A DNA stretch of 64,000 nt from Spirochaetales bacterium (GTDB lineage Bacteria; Spirochaetota; Leptospiria; Leptospirales; Leptonemataceae). The translations under genes and the position numbers were made by a program. The notes under the pieces are model-generated. The model had not been told where the DNA came from. It saw only the letters and a program-made list of their open reading frames with translations, and did no database searches. Positions 24,260-33,780 of the stretch are shown here, one piece after another. The stretch lies in assembly GCA_015075425.1 (NCBI GenBank), contig JABTUL010000004.1:185709-249708 (forward strand), read 5' to 3'. Each line of letters begins with the position of its first letter. Positions within the stretch are counted from its first letter, which is position 1.

Positions 24260-25811
24260 GGGTAGGCTCCTGATTTTTCCTGGAATAGAGTTCCTTGATC
24301 AGAGATTTGCGGGCGCTGGCATGTTGCTGGAGTCTCTCGAACTCAAAACCACCTGAACCCACTCTGCGATCAAACTCCTCCAGGGCTACTTTACGGGTAG
24401 AATCGAACCATTGTTTTAATTCTATTTCTTTCCCTGTCACAATATCAGATACCAGAGAAAAGAATATTTCTTTTGTGCTATCGCGAAATGCTTTCGTGAT
24501 CGAGGTTCCGATTCCTTTTCTCCATTTGTCGGAACTATGAGACTTTGGAAAGGTCCAACGATTACGCTCTGCGTCGAATGTCCCAAACATGGCTCTTTCA
24601 ACGCCACTCAGCAGTATGTAGTTTAACTGGTTACTTTTTTCAACCAAAGAGAATATGGCAACCCGAATACGCGGAACATCATCCTCAGGAATTGAATAGA
24701 GAGGTTCGATTGACTCATACCAACAGCGTACTTTGGCCTGTCCATCTTTAACGTCGTAGCCAAAGATACGAATATTCTGTCCTGCCCCCCCTCGCTCATT
24801 CGCTACAGTAGCGACGCACTTAGCCGGTCTTGATCGTTCATTTTCAATCAATAGATTGGGCCAACTCGAATAGAGAATCATATCCGGCTTCATTCGAAAT
24901 GGGGTAAAATTGCCCGCATCATCCGCCTTGGCCGGGCTTAGTGGATGCTGCCAGAGCGCAGCTTCATACTGCATTCCATAAGATTTGCGTCTGATGGTAG
25001 CCATTAAGACTTTGCTCGCTGAGCAAATGTGGCATTGCGCCTGTGCGTCTCCGTTCGGGGCTTCTAATTGAAGCCTGATCGGCTGTGACCAGAAACAATG
25101 CAACGGGGAAACATCGGCTGGTGTAACGCCTTCACGTTTTCTTAGATGCTCGTATTTTTCTGGATCCATCCATAGAAAGGGATCGGTCAGGCCATTACTT
25201 GTTTTAGAAAGACGTAGCTGATGTTTGTTGAGTAGATTGATCCATACGTTCTGCCAAAGAGGAGCATCGACGTCCTCAGCAATGGTTGTAACCGGCCCGG
25301 AACCACGCAAGGATACGCGATGCCCACGGCCAACAGCGGCTGCGTTCTGCTGGATCGCAAGGAGCGCCATAGTGGCACAAGCGGTGCAGATCTGGCCGGT
25401 TTTTTCCGGTTTGCTGAAGAAGGCTTCATTGGAGTCCATAAGAATGCTATTGATGGGTATCTGGTCATTTGCGCTCAAGCCCATATCCTGCATGAAGCGT
25501 GGCCCCTCTCCCAGTAGATTGAAAGCATGGGCGAACGGTTCGAGCTGCTTCTTCAATTCTTCCGGCCTGGGTGGAGCTGAAAATCGGCCACGCCACTCTT
25601 TCTCATTCTCCGGTGCCATGGCCGTCTGGAAAAGGCCGATCAAAAATTGAATCAGAGCTGCATTGAAGTCTGGCCGCGGCGCACACAGCTTAACTACGGG
25701 ATTAGAATCGATCCGGTCCGTGACCTCAAACGGGGCAATCGTCTCTATCTGGCCATTGCGGCGCTGAACGGGAATCCATGCGTCCAGAATGAGATTCAGA
25801 TTGGTTTCCAT
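24252..25811 (-). CDS. casA: Cascade large subunit Cse1 (CasA, Cas8e)
   Basis: 519 residues. The N-terminus NLILDAWIPVQRRNGQIETI matches the family start. CHICSASK carries a CxxC pair, and a C-terminal helical bundle follows. Cse1 recognises the PAM and recruits Cas3. The start overlaps the cas3 3' end by 16 nt. Confidence 0.95.
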   Translation of the reverse strand: METNLNLILDAWIPVQRRNGQIETIAPFEVTDRIDSNPVVKLCAPRPDFNAALIQFLIGLFQTAMAPENEKEWRGRFSAPPRPEELKKQLEPFAHAFNLLGEGPRFMQDMGLSANDQIPINSILMDSNEAFFSKPEKTGQICTACATMALLAIQQNAAAVGRGHRVSLRGSGPVTTIAEDVDAPLWQNVWINLLNKHQLRLSKTSNGLTDPFLWMDPEKYEHLRKREGVTPADVSPLHCFWSQPIRLQLEAPNGDAQAQCHICSASKVLMATIRRKSYGMQYEAALWQHPLSPAKADDAGNFTPFRMKPDMILYSSWPNLLIENERSRPAKCVATVANERGGAGQNIRIFGYDVKDGQAKVRCWYESIEPLYSIPEDDVPRIRVAIFSLVEKSNQLNYILLSGVERAMFGTFDAERNRWTFPKSHSSDKWRKGIGTSITKAFRDSTKEIFFSLVSDIVTGKEIELKQWFDSTRKVALEEFDRRVGSGGFEFERLQQHASARKSLIKELYSRKNQEPTHV

Positions 25812-28603
25812 TCTTTATCCTTTATCAGACCTGTGTTTTCTGTGTAAATATATTTTGTTTTTTTCTGACCGGTTGCAAAGGCAAAGCCCTCCCAGCACTG
25901 AGTTTCCGCCCGGCACTCGAGAGGCAAAAGCATCAGCCCATCGCCTTTTCCCGGCAATTGAGCCCGAAAATTCTTGAGTAGACCAGGCAGGAGCACGTTC
26001 CACTCAGAAAAATCAGAGACGGACAGTTCCTCCGCAAGCATATACTCCATAAGTGTCAATTGACTATTCGCAAAGGCATATTCACCCCGGTGCCAGAGGT
26101 GGAGTCTGTCCTCAGCAAAGCGCAGCAACAGAACACGGGTTGTGGGCAGGCCCAGTCGCGTCGGAGCCCGCAAGTCATCCCATTGCGCATCATTCACCCA
26201 GGTGTATCCGGCCGCCAGATCAATAAGATTGTTTACAGCAGCGCTCAGGTCCTGTTTTTGCTTACGTTCGGTATACTGTTGATTAGCTTTAAGACCTTCG
26301 GGGATTACAGTGCCGCGACCGTAAACGGCCTCAATCAAGAATCGTGCATCGTCCGGCATGGCAAAACCTTGTTTTTCCAGTAAGACTCGCTGGGTATTCC
26401 AGAGCTGGCTGTGGTTCCCATAGACCAGAGCACCTCCACGAAATTTCTGCCTGTACCATCCAGCATCAGGGTCTGCTGTGAATTCAGGAGCATGAATGTA
26501 GAGCCTGGCTGTTCCGCGTTCATCAGGTCTTGAAATCGGATTGCCGTGTGCATCCCGGCTGTGCCGCATCAGACGTCCGGCCCTCTGGATGAGCAGATCG
26601 ATGGGAGCCAGATCCGTGATCAAAACATCAAAATCCAGATCGAGGGATTGCTCCACGACCTGCGTTGCAATCAGGACGCGGCCGTTGCGCTCGAGGGCCG
26701 TACTATTTTTGCCGAACCAATCAAGGACATTAGATTCTATCCGTAGTCGGTCACCCATGGCGAATCTGGCATGGAAGAGATGCATCTTCTCCCGATCGAT
26801 CCCCGGGACTGAATGGAGCAGATCATAGGCGGCGATGGCATCACTGACTGTATTGAGAATCCAGCAGCAGCATTTACCTGAGTCAATGACATCGCTAATA
26901 GTACTCAGCACAGTATTCTGAGCGTATAAAAAATGTGCCTCAACCGTCCTGCGAACAGTTGGTCTGGTTTTGATCTCTTCAAAATCGCTTTGCATGAGCC
27001 CGGTGGCCGATAGGCAACTCACCAGAGGAAAGGGGGCAGCGGTGCTCTCCGTGCCGATAGCGACGGGATCTGCCAGCCCGGAATTGTAGGCTTCCAGGAA
27101 GCGCTGACGGAGGACCGCTGGGATCGTCGCTGAAAGCATGATTACAGGCGTAGTATTCGATGCAAGGTAAGTGAGCAGGCAACAAATGAGTTCGTTCATG
27201 TACTCGTCGTACGCATGGATCTCATCAAGGACCAGGATCTTGTTACTGAGGCCAAACAGCCGCAGGCTTTGAAACCTGGCCAGTAGCACCCCAAGCAGCG
27301 CCTGATCAATGGTGCCTACTCCGATCTGGGCCAGAAGTGATTTTTTTGCACTGTCCGCAAGCCAGGCAGAGCAAAGGGCACCCGCAGTCAGATCCGGATT
27401 TTTCCCCGTATCGTACGCTCCAGTTTCTGGATGCGTTTCAGTAACGATCGTGCTGCGAAAACCGGAGTCAAGCCGGGCATTGCTGTGAGCTAAAACCAGC
27501 GAAGGCTGGCTTTCCAGAGTGTAGAGCTTGCGATAGATGGCCTGGGTGCGCCGGTACATTCCATTGGCCGTGGCCATGGTCGGCAGGGCAATGAAACAAC
27601 CGTCCACCTGACCTTGATTGGCGATGCGTCCCGTCAGGATGAAAGCAGCTTCTGTCTTTCCCGCCCCTGTTACGTCCTCCAGAATCCAGAGCTGGGCCCC
27701 TTGCGGGATGGAAACATTTTCAACGTATTGCTGCAGCGGAGTGAGTTCAAAATCGGGAAATAGCTGCTGCGAGCCCAGGTGCTTCTGGAATCGAGATGGC
27801 AAAAGACCAGAGGCCTGCACGGCTTTCCGGGCACAGGCTAGCGCCAGAGGCCAGTATTCGCGGAGCGGCAGCTTTTTATTCCGGTAATTGCTTTCAGAAC
27901 CATAGGAAAAGTATGCGCGGTGTGACCCCAGCCAGTCGCACAAAACTGCAAAACCGGCCAGTGTAAATGAGTGGGTCTTCAATGCGGATTCTGTCCTGTC
28001 CGTTGTCAGCAGTGGCACCTGATCAATAAACATCGCATGACAATCCGTAATGAATGCGAGGGCTGCCGCTATGTCATCATCTGCGAAGAATGTGTGAATA
28101 TGGGTCGGTAGGCCTTTAGATGTGCGCGGTGGAGTGCCATGATGGCCCGTTGTAATGGACATCAGGATGGACGGAATCTCACTTTCGAGAATCGTCTGTG
28201 AAAAAAGAGCCTTTTCAACAAATAGCCCGGAGAGTCGGGGAAAAGCCTTCAGGCAACGCTTTTTGAAAAAAAGAAATCCGAGGCTGTCATGGCGCAAGCT
28301 GTAAGGAAGTGGAGTCGCCTCTGGCTGGAGCACAGAGAGAATGTCAGAGCGTAGACCCTGGAAGGCGCTGGAAAACTTGCCCAGATCGTGTAGTGCCAGA
28401 AAGAAACAGATGAATCTTGTCAGGTCGACTTCCGACATATGCAAGAGGGTTGCCATTTTGGCGCGAAATACCTCATTTTGCTGCAGAAAGACCTGACCGA
28501 CGCCCGCTACATCGAGCAGGTGATAAACAAGGGGATGCCAGTCAGCCGTGTCTGACTTCCCCCAGAAGTCATAGTAGGTTATTTGTTTGTCAACCGCTGC
28601 CAT
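25796..28603 (-). CDS. cas3: CRISPR-associated helicase-nuclease Cas3
   Basis: About 935 residues. The HD nuclease domain comes first: HPLVYHLLDVAG, LHDLGKFSSAF and TTGHHGTPP give the metal ligands. The SF2 helicase follows: DVTGAGKTEAAF (Walker A), LDEIHAYDEYM (DExH), MLSATIP, and QVVEQSLDLDFD then RAGRLMRH (motifs V and VI). A C-terminal domain completes it. Cas3 degrades DNA marked by Cascade. The ATG at 28603 is my choice because a 23-nt motif shared with cas7 lies just upstream; an ATG at 28624 would overlap that motif. Confidence 0.96.
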   Translation of the reverse strand: MAAVDKQITYYDFWGKSDTADWHPLVYHLLDVAGVGQVFLQQNEVFRAKMATLLHMSEVDLTRFICFFLALHDLGKFSSAFQGLRSDILSVLQPEATPLPYSLRHDSLGFLFFKKRCLKAFPRLSGLFVEKALFSQTILESEIPSILMSITTGHHGTPPRTSKGLPTHIHTFFADDDIAAALAFITDCHAMFIDQVPLLTTDRTESALKTHSFTLAGFAVLCDWLGSHRAYFSYGSESNYRNKKLPLREYWPLALACARKAVQASGLLPSRFQKHLGSQQLFPDFELTPLQQYVENVSIPQGAQLWILEDVTGAGKTEAAFILTGRIANQGQVDGCFIALPTMATANGMYRRTQAIYRKLYTLESQPSLVLAHSNARLDSGFRSTIVTETHPETGAYDTGKNPDLTAGALCSAWLADSAKKSLLAQIGVGTIDQALLGVLLARFQSLRLFGLSNKILVLDEIHAYDEYMNELICCLLTYLASNTTPVIMLSATIPAVLRQRFLEAYNSGLADPVAIGTESTAAPFPLVSCLSATGLMQSDFEEIKTRPTVRRTVEAHFLYAQNTVLSTISDVIDSGKCCCWILNTVSDAIAAYDLLHSVPGIDREKMHLFHARFAMGDRLRIESNVLDWFGKNSTALERNGRVLIATQVVEQSLDLDFDVLITDLAPIDLLIQRAGRLMRHSRDAHGNPISRPDERGTARLYIHAPEFTADPDAGWYRQKFRGGALVYGNHSQLWNTQRVLLEKQGFAMPDDARFLIEAVYGRGTVIPEGLKANQQYTERKQKQDLSAAVNNLIDLAAGYTWVNDAQWDDLRAPTRLGLPTTRVLLLRFAEDRLHLWHRGEYAFANSQLTLMEYMLAEELSVSDFSEWNVLLPGLLKNFRAQLPGKGDGLMLLPLECRAETQCWEGFAFATGQKKTKYIYTENTGLIKDKEWKPI

Positions 28604-28613
28604 AGACTGGAGG

Positions 28614-28636
28614 CAGACTATCATACCCCTGTGACA
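28614..28636 (-). promoter_or_regulatory. cas3 copy of the shared cas promoter motif
   Basis: Minus strand TGTCACAGGGGTA followed by TGATAGTCTG, 10 nt before the proposed cas3 start. It shares the first 13 bases exactly with the copy before cas7e. It probably marks the main promoter of the cas operon. Confidence 0.5.
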
Positions 28637-28786
28637 GTATCCAATCCTTTAGCGAAAGGGCCTTCAAGGCCTTATTTTCGGGGACACCAGTCTCTGCCTA
28701 AGAATCCAAGAACACGATATGTCCTGGGGTGCCCGGCTTAACACCGGGTGATTCCGGCTTGGTGAAGAGAAGCCTTGCTTATTCTT

Positions 28787-29032
28787 TCAGGGACAGGGAC
28801 AGGCATGGTGGCACAGGATCTTCTGGCCACGGCAAATAGCAAGACAGCTGTTTTGCTGCGTTCCGGAGACCGTGCAAACAGCTCCCGTGGGCAGGTCCAG
28901 ACATTCTCCACATTCAGCACGCGCGGCCGGACCGCGCACTGGTGCGGGCCGACAATCGGCCAGAAAGAAAAGAAAGAGCAGGAGAACCAGGGTACGCAAC
29001 AGATTTGTTTTGATTGACGATATCGCCAGCAT
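28787..29032 (-). CDS. Small Kazal-like, Cys-rich lipoprotein
   Basis: 81 residues. The N-terminus has a positive start, a Leu/Phe-rich stretch and the lipobox FFLADC, so the protein is lipid-anchored. The rest has eight further Cys. The spacing of AVCTVSGTQQNSCLAICRGQ and the Cys that follow fits the Kazal protease-inhibitor pattern (VCxxxGxxxxNxCxAxCxG). I chose the ATG at 29032 so that the signal peptide is first; the frame stays open to 29230 inside the divergent gene. An inhibitor role is inferred from a short motif. Confidence 0.55.
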   Translation of the reverse strand: MLAISSIKTNLLRTLVLLLFLFFLADCRPAPVRGPAARAECGECLDLPTGAVCTVSGTQQNSCLAICRGQKILCHHACPCP

Positions 29033-29053
29033 GGATAAGCTTCTTGCTCCGAC

Positions 29054-31312
29054 ATGCAGGAGCGTAAACCATTTTTTCTCAAACGTATCCTGGAGTTGCT
29101 CCAGGCGGATCTGGGATCCGCACCCCTTTCCTGTGAATTTGAGGATGGCTCGCTTTTTGAGCTGGGTAGCGTTGCACCACCTCTGTACACAGTTCCATTC
29201 CTCGGCAAAAATCTGACCATTGCCCGGCATCCGGCAGAGATCACACCCCAGGAAAAAATCGCTATCGGCAGCGCAGAAAAGCTGGCCCGGCTTCTGCTTT
29301 CCCGATTAAAAGAATCCCCCCATCCGCGTCCAGGTGAAGTGGGTGCCTTTTCCCTGCCCCATTTCCTGGCCGCCCTGCATGAGCTCTTCAAAACCATGCA
29401 ATCGCGGGCCATTCTGCTCGATAACTACGAGAAAATCATCCAGCTCAATCAGCAGATTCTTCTTGCTGATGACTTGATCTCAGCCCTGCAGGTGATCATG
29501 GACATGGCCAAAACCACTCTGGGTGGTGAAGGCTCTTCCCTGCTTCTGGTAGATGCCCGGACCGGAGAGATGTATTTCAATGTCATTTCCGGAGAGCATG
29601 AAAGCCAGCTCAAAGAAATTCGTATACCCTCCGGCCAGGGCATTGCCGGCAGTGTCGTTGCCACAGCCCGGCCGGAGATCATCCGCAGCGTACAGGACGA
29701 TCCCCGTGCCTTCCACAATGTGGATACAACGCTCGGGAAGACGACTCGCGATATGATGATCGCTCCCATTATCGCTCGCGGGCAGGTCATTGGTGTCATT
29801 GAGGTAATCAATTCCCTGTCCCCCCACGGGTTCATGGCAGAAGATCTGGAGTTTCTTTCCAACATCGCCTCCCATACCAGTCTTTTGATTGAGAACGCAC
29901 GTTCCAAGCAGGATCTTTTGCGCACCAACAGGGAGCTGGACCATAAGATCATGGAAGTTCAGGCACTCTATGAAGCGGGGAAAGTGCTCAGCAGCTCTCT
30001 GGATCTGCCATCGATTAAAAAAAATATTCTAAGATCTTTGATGAGAATTTTGAAAATTGGCCGGGGGGCTATTCTGCAACCCTCCTACGGAACTACCGTC
30101 ATGATTGAGCATGAGCTTTCCCTGACAGCCGATGGTTTTAAGGAAAGTACGCTGGGCGGCAACTTCCAGGAAGCTGCTGATGTTCTGACCTGGCTTGTGG
30201 CCAATAAAGAACCGGTGTACCTCAAGCGAAGTGAAAGCGGAATGGTGCAACGTTTCTTAAACTCCAATCAGCGCCTGGCGGAAATGGGTTTTGCGGAACT
30301 CTGGCTGCCGGTGTTCAGTCCGCACGACAATGCCCTTTCCTTTATCATAGCTTTGGGTCAGCTGGAGGGGGAACCGGGTTTGCCCTTTCTCCAAAGTGTT
30401 ATGGCTCAGGCTGAGTCTGCCCTGCGCAACATTGAGAGCTATCATCAGGCTCTGGTGGCCACGGAAAAGGAAAATCACGTACGCAAGACGTTCCAGAAAT
30501 ACGTGCCCGATCGGGTGGTTCAGGAAGTGCTCGAAGAAACGGAGGCCCGCGGGCCGGCAATACAGCAGATCGCCGTCCTCTTTGCCGATATTCCCGCCTT
30601 CACGGCCCTTGCGGAAAAAACAGCCCCGGCATTGCTCGTTGAACTTTTAAATGAATTTTTTGAAGAAATGGTCGGCATTGTCAATGTGCGCGGCGGCATT
30701 GTGGATAAGTTCATGGGCGACTCCCTGATGGCCCTTTTTGGAGTGCCGGAAAGTAGCAGTGAAGATACAGCCCACGCCGTTCTTTGCGCGATGGATATGC
30801 AGCAGGCTCTTTCAGCCTTAAACGGACGGCGTCGCGAGAAAGGCCGGCCTGAGTTTGGCCTGTGCATTGGAGTGCACTGCGGCCCGGCCCTGGTGGGCAA
30901 CATGGGAGCCAGTCAACGGCTCGACTTCACGGCCATTGGAGACAGTGTTAATCTGGCCAGCAGACTGGAGAAATTGAATCGTTTGTATGGAACATCCATT
31001 CTGCTTTCTTTTGAAGCCGTGGCCGGTTCTGGACTCCCCAATCTGCCCATCCGGGAGATCGATCAGGTCTATTTGCGCGGCAAGAGTAAACCCACCCGTG
31101 TTTTTGCCCCGGCAAAAGAAGGGCCGGCCCATGTTGCTGATTTTCTGGAAGGCATGGCTGCTTTCCGGGCAGGCAACTTCCCGGATGCCCTGCGTTTCTT
31201 TGAAAAAGAACCGGAGCACAGGATCAATCAGTTGTTTATCGAGCGCTGCAGGCGGTTTATTTCTGATCCTCCGGCCAACTGGAACGGCGTCTTTGCCCTG
31301 CCCGTTGTTTGA
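29054..31312 (+). CDS. GAF-GAF-class III nucleotidyl cyclase
   Basis: 752 residues, soluble. An N-terminal region of unknown type to about 125 is followed by a GAF domain (about 130-285, with IPSGQGIAGSVVATARPEII and IGVIEVIN), a second, weaker GAF (about 310-460) and a class III cyclase (about 495-675). The cyclase shows LFADIPAFTAL and IVDKFMGDSLMALFG with both metal Asp, and GNMGASQRLDFTAIGDSVNLASRLE. About 75 residues follow with a TPR-like helix pair. It probably makes cAMP in response to a ligand at the GAF domains. It is divergent from the Kazal-like lipoprotein gene, with only 21 nt between start codons. Confidence 0.9.
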   Translation: MQERKPFFLKRILELLQADLGSAPLSCEFEDGSLFELGSVAPPLYTVPFLGKNLTIARHPAEITPQEKIAIGSAEKLARLLLSRLKESPHPRPGEVGAFSLPHFLAALHELFKTMQSRAILLDNYEKIIQLNQQILLADDLISALQVIMDMAKTTLGGEGSSLLLVDARTGEMYFNVISGEHESQLKEIRIPSGQGIAGSVVATARPEIIRSVQDDPRAFHNVDTTLGKTTRDMMIAPIIARGQVIGVIEVINSLSPHGFMAEDLEFLSNIASHTSLLIENARSKQDLLRTNRELDHKIMEVQALYEAGKVLSSSLDLPSIKKNILRSLMRILKIGRGAILQPSYGTTVMIEHELSLTADGFKESTLGGNFQEAADVLTWLVANKEPVYLKRSESGMVQRFLNSNQRLAEMGFAELWLPVFSPHDNALSFIIALGQLEGEPGLPFLQSVMAQAESALRNIESYHQALVATEKENHVRKTFQKYVPDRVVQEVLEETEARGPAIQQIAVLFADIPAFTALAEKTAPALLVELLNEFFEEMVGIVNVRGGIVDKFMGDSLMALFGVPESSSEDTAHAVLCAMDMQQALSALNGRRREKGRPEFGLCIGVHCGPALVGNMGASQRLDFTAIGDSVNLASRLEKLNRLYGTSILLSFEAVAGSGLPNLPIREIDQVYLRGKSKPTRVFAPAKEGPAHVADFLEGMAAFRAGNFPDALRFFEKEPEHRINQLFIERCRRFISDPPANWNGVFALPVV

Positions 31313-31403
31313 AGAGGCACTTCACAGCCGCCTTCCTCCACAGGCGGGAGAAAAATGCTGGTAGCGGCAGCCTGTCAGAAAACTTACCTCTCAGGAGTGA
31401 ACT

Positions 31404-31934
31404 GTGAAGATTAAAGTAGAACAGGAATTCGATTGTAATCTGGACATGCTGCTGCGGGCCAGGGAGGAACGCTACAAGCATCTGGATAAATTCCCGGAAC
31501 TCAAGAAGGTTACCATCGTTGCGGAAGAAGAGGACGGAGAAACTCTGCGTCAGGTCCGCCACATTTCCATCGCTGAGAGTATGCCCGCAGTTCTTGCAAC
31601 AGTCATGCCGGAAGGTTCACAGGTTCTGATAGAAACCAGCGAATTCAGTCTCAAAGAACATCTGCATACTTTTGAAGTCAAACCCGGTGGCGGGCTGGAC
31701 ATTTTTCACATTACCGGAGTGTCCCGCTACTATGGACTGGACGATGGTCGAGCCGGTCGCAACTACGACATCGACATCAAGAGCAAAGCTTTTTTGATTG
31801 GTGGAGTCATTGAAGGCGCGATAGCGGATATCTACCGCAAGAATATTGAGAAAGATAAAACAAGCATATCGAATTTTATAAAAATGTTGGAGGAAGGCGA
31901 TGGATCCAGCACAGCGAGCCAGGATCCTACTTGA
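31404..31934 (+). CDS. DUF2505-like protein upstream of argB
   Basis: 176 residues, soluble, starting with [16 protein letters not shown]. The alternating strands and final long helix ([19 protein letters not shown]) resemble DUF2505 / START-like domains. The family match is from memory and uncertain. GTG start with AGGAG 6 nt upstream. Its 3' end overlaps argB by 35 nt, so the two are coupled. Confidence 0.55.
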   Translation: MKIKVEQEFDCNLDMLLRAREERYKHLDKFPELKKVTIVAEEEDGETLRQVRHISIAESMPAVLATVMPEGSQVLIETSEFSLKEHLHTFEVKPGGGLDIFHITGVSRYYGLDDGRAGRNYDIDIKSKAFLIGGVIEGAIADIYRKNIEKDKTSISNFIKMLEEGDGSSTASQDPT

Positions 31935-32775
31935 GGCCCTGCCTTACATACAGCGTTTTCATAAGAAAACCGTAGTCATTAAATATGGTGGCGCGGCTAT
32001 GGATAAAGCCGATCTCCGTGACCGGTTTGCTCAGGATGTTGTACTCTTACAATATGTGGGCATCCGGCCCATCATTGTCCACGGCGGTGGCCCGCAGATC
32101 AATCAGCTGCTCAAGAGTTTAAACATCCAGTCCCATTTTGTTTCCGGTCATCGCTACACGACACCGGAAACCATGGAAGTTGTGGAAATGATTTTATCCG
32201 GCCGGGTCAATAAAGAGATTGTGGCCCAGATCACTCAGGCCGGGGGACGCGCTGTGGGCATTTCGGGCAAAGACGCCGGTCTTGTTCGTGCACGCAGGCA
32301 CTGGCTTGAGGAAAAAAAGACCGATGGCTCGACAGAGAAGATTGATCTGGGTCTCGTAGGCGATGTAGAATCCGTTGAGCCCGGCGTGCTGGAAGCGCTG
32401 GATGAAAAAGGATTCATTCCCGTCATTGCACCCGTCGCGCTGGGTGATAACGGAGAGACGCTGAACATCAATGCAGATACCATGGCCGGTGCTTTAGCCG
32501 GAGCCCTGCCGGCAGAGAAGCTCATCCTTTTGACTGACACCCCGGGAATTCTGGAAGATGGACAGACCATTACCGGTCTGACTCCAGAGCGTGTGCGCAG
32601 CCTGATAGACAGGGGAATCATTCAGGGCGGCATGCTACCCAAAGTGCAGTGCTGTCTGCGGGCTCTGGACCAGGGTGTGCGTCGGGCCCATATCATAGAT
32701 GGCCGCGTTCCGCATGCACTCTTGCTCGAAATTTTTACCGACCAGGGTGTGGGCACGCTCATCATGCAGGATTGA
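31900..32775 (+). CDS. argB: Acetylglutamate kinase
   Basis: 291 residues of the amino-acid kinase family. [12 protein letters not shown] binds phosphate, [12 protein letters not shown] contacts N-acetylglutamate, and [24 protein letters not shown] is the conserved nucleotide-site block. It phosphorylates N-acetyl-L-glutamate in arginine synthesis. Whether it is feedback-inhibited by arginine cannot be read safely, although the N-terminal helix seen in Arg-sensitive forms ([14 protein letters not shown]) is present. Confidence 0.96.
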   Translation: MDPAQRARILLEALPYIQRFHKKTVVIKYGGAAMDKADLRDRFAQDVVLLQYVGIRPIIVHGGGPQINQLLKSLNIQSHFVSGHRYTTPETMEVVEMILSGRVNKEIVAQITQAGGRAVGISGKDAGLVRARRHWLEEKKTDGSTEKIDLGLVGDVESVEPGVLEALDEKGFIPVIAPVALGDNGETLNINADTMAGALAGALPAEKLILLTDTPGILEDGQTITGLTPERVRSLIDRGIIQGGMLPKVQCCLRALDQGVRRAHIIDGRVPHALLLEIFTDQGVGTLIMQD

Positions 32776-32790
32776 ATAAGCTTTTTCCTT

Positions 32791-33363
32791 GTGCTGGCAT
32801 GCGTTGCTGAAGTTCTGTCCCGCATGCCTTTCAGTGAAGCGATCAAAAATGCCGTGCGCACCATCCCCGACTGGCCACAAAAAGGGATCATGTTTCGTGA
32901 TATCACCCCGTTGTTTCAGAACGCACGAGTGCTCCGCTCCACACTGGATCAGTTTGTGCACAGGTACATGGAAGAAGAAATTGATCTGGTTGCCGGGATT
33001 GATGCCCGCGGTTTTCTGCTGGGCGTGACCCTGGCCTATGAACTCAAGCGGGGCTTCATTCCCGTGCGCAAGCAGGGGAAACTACCCTTTGAAACGATCA
33101 GGGAAGAATATGAACTGGAGTATGGCAAAGCAACGGTCGAATTGCACAAAGACGCAGTCAGGCCGGGCCAGAAGGTCATTATTATGGATGATCTCATCGC
33201 CACCGGTGGCACAATGCTTGCCGCCATCAAATTGATTCGCAAGCTGGGCGGTGAAGTCCGCGAAGTATGCGCCATCATTGATCTGCCGGACCTGGGAGGT
33301 TCAGAAAAAATCCGGGCCGCCGGAGTTCAGGTGTATTCGGCCTGCTCTTTTGACGGCCATTGA
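32791..33363 (+). CDS. apt: Adenine phosphoribosyltransferase
   Basis: 190 residues, or 179 if the start is the ATG at 32824, which gives the usual N-terminus (FSEAIKNAVRTIPDWPQKGI). The PRPP-binding loop is VIIMDDLIATGGTM, and IDARGFLLG is the conserved Apt motif. It salvages adenine to AMP, useful beside two cyclases that use ATP, though no functional link is implied. No strong ribosome site is seen at either start. Confidence 0.95.
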   Translation: MLACVAEVLSRMPFSEAIKNAVRTIPDWPQKGIMFRDITPLFQNARVLRSTLDQFVHRYMEEEIDLVAGIDARGFLLGVTLAYELKRGFIPVRKQGKLPFETIREEYELEYGKATVELHKDAVRPGQKVIIMDDLIATGGTMLAAIKLIRKLGGEVREVCAIIDLPDLGGSEKIRAAGVQVYSACSFDGH

Positions 33364-33737
33364 TCCTTCTACGCGCAATTCTTCTCTCCCTGCTGCTTGT
33401 GGTAGCGGTGCCGGCACAGGTGGCCTGGACGGAAGTCAGCCGCCGCCTGCCGGAAGTCTGGAAGGTTCATTACCCGGTCAGTGACGTGCAGTTTGAGCCC
33501 CAGGCGGGGCGCGGCGTACTGCGCGTTCAACATGGCGGGCGTGTGGCCTTTTACTATCCCTACTTTGCGCGTGTGCCGCGTATGGGCAAAGGGGAGTCGG
33601 GGCAACTGGAAAAAAAAACCGTGCGGCGGATTGAACTGTGGGTACGGTATGAGCCTCAGCTAAAGAACCCTTACAGTTTGCATTTCTTACGAGAAGATCT
33701 CCTCCCGGGATCGGGGCGAGTCTGGATTCGTCGCTAA
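33360..33737 (+). CDS. Small secreted protein of unknown function
   Basis: 125 residues with a signal peptide (LLRAILLSLLLVVAVPAQV). The mature part is basic with many aromatic residues and no Cys. The start is TTG, overlapping the apt stop as TTGA, so it belongs to that operon. No family recognised. Confidence 0.5.
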   Translation: MILLRAILLSLLLVVAVPAQVAWTEVSRRLPEVWKVHYPVSDVQFEPQAGRGVLRVQHGGRVAFYYPYFARVPRMGKGESGQLEKKTVRRIELWVRYEPQLKNPYSLHFLREDLLPGSGRVWIRR

Positions 33738-33780
33738 GAAAAACGATTGTCTGCCGGTCCCTTCCGGGAGAGGAGACCTG

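Noticed and set aside
28733..28749. CCCGG/CCGGG hairpin as a terminator after the Kazal-like gene
   Set aside because: There is no T run on either strand after it.
28738..29412. A long minus-strand frame overlapping the GAF cyclase start
   Set aside because: It lies antisense to good coding sequence, has no family features, and competes with the lipoprotein frame, which has a real signal peptide.
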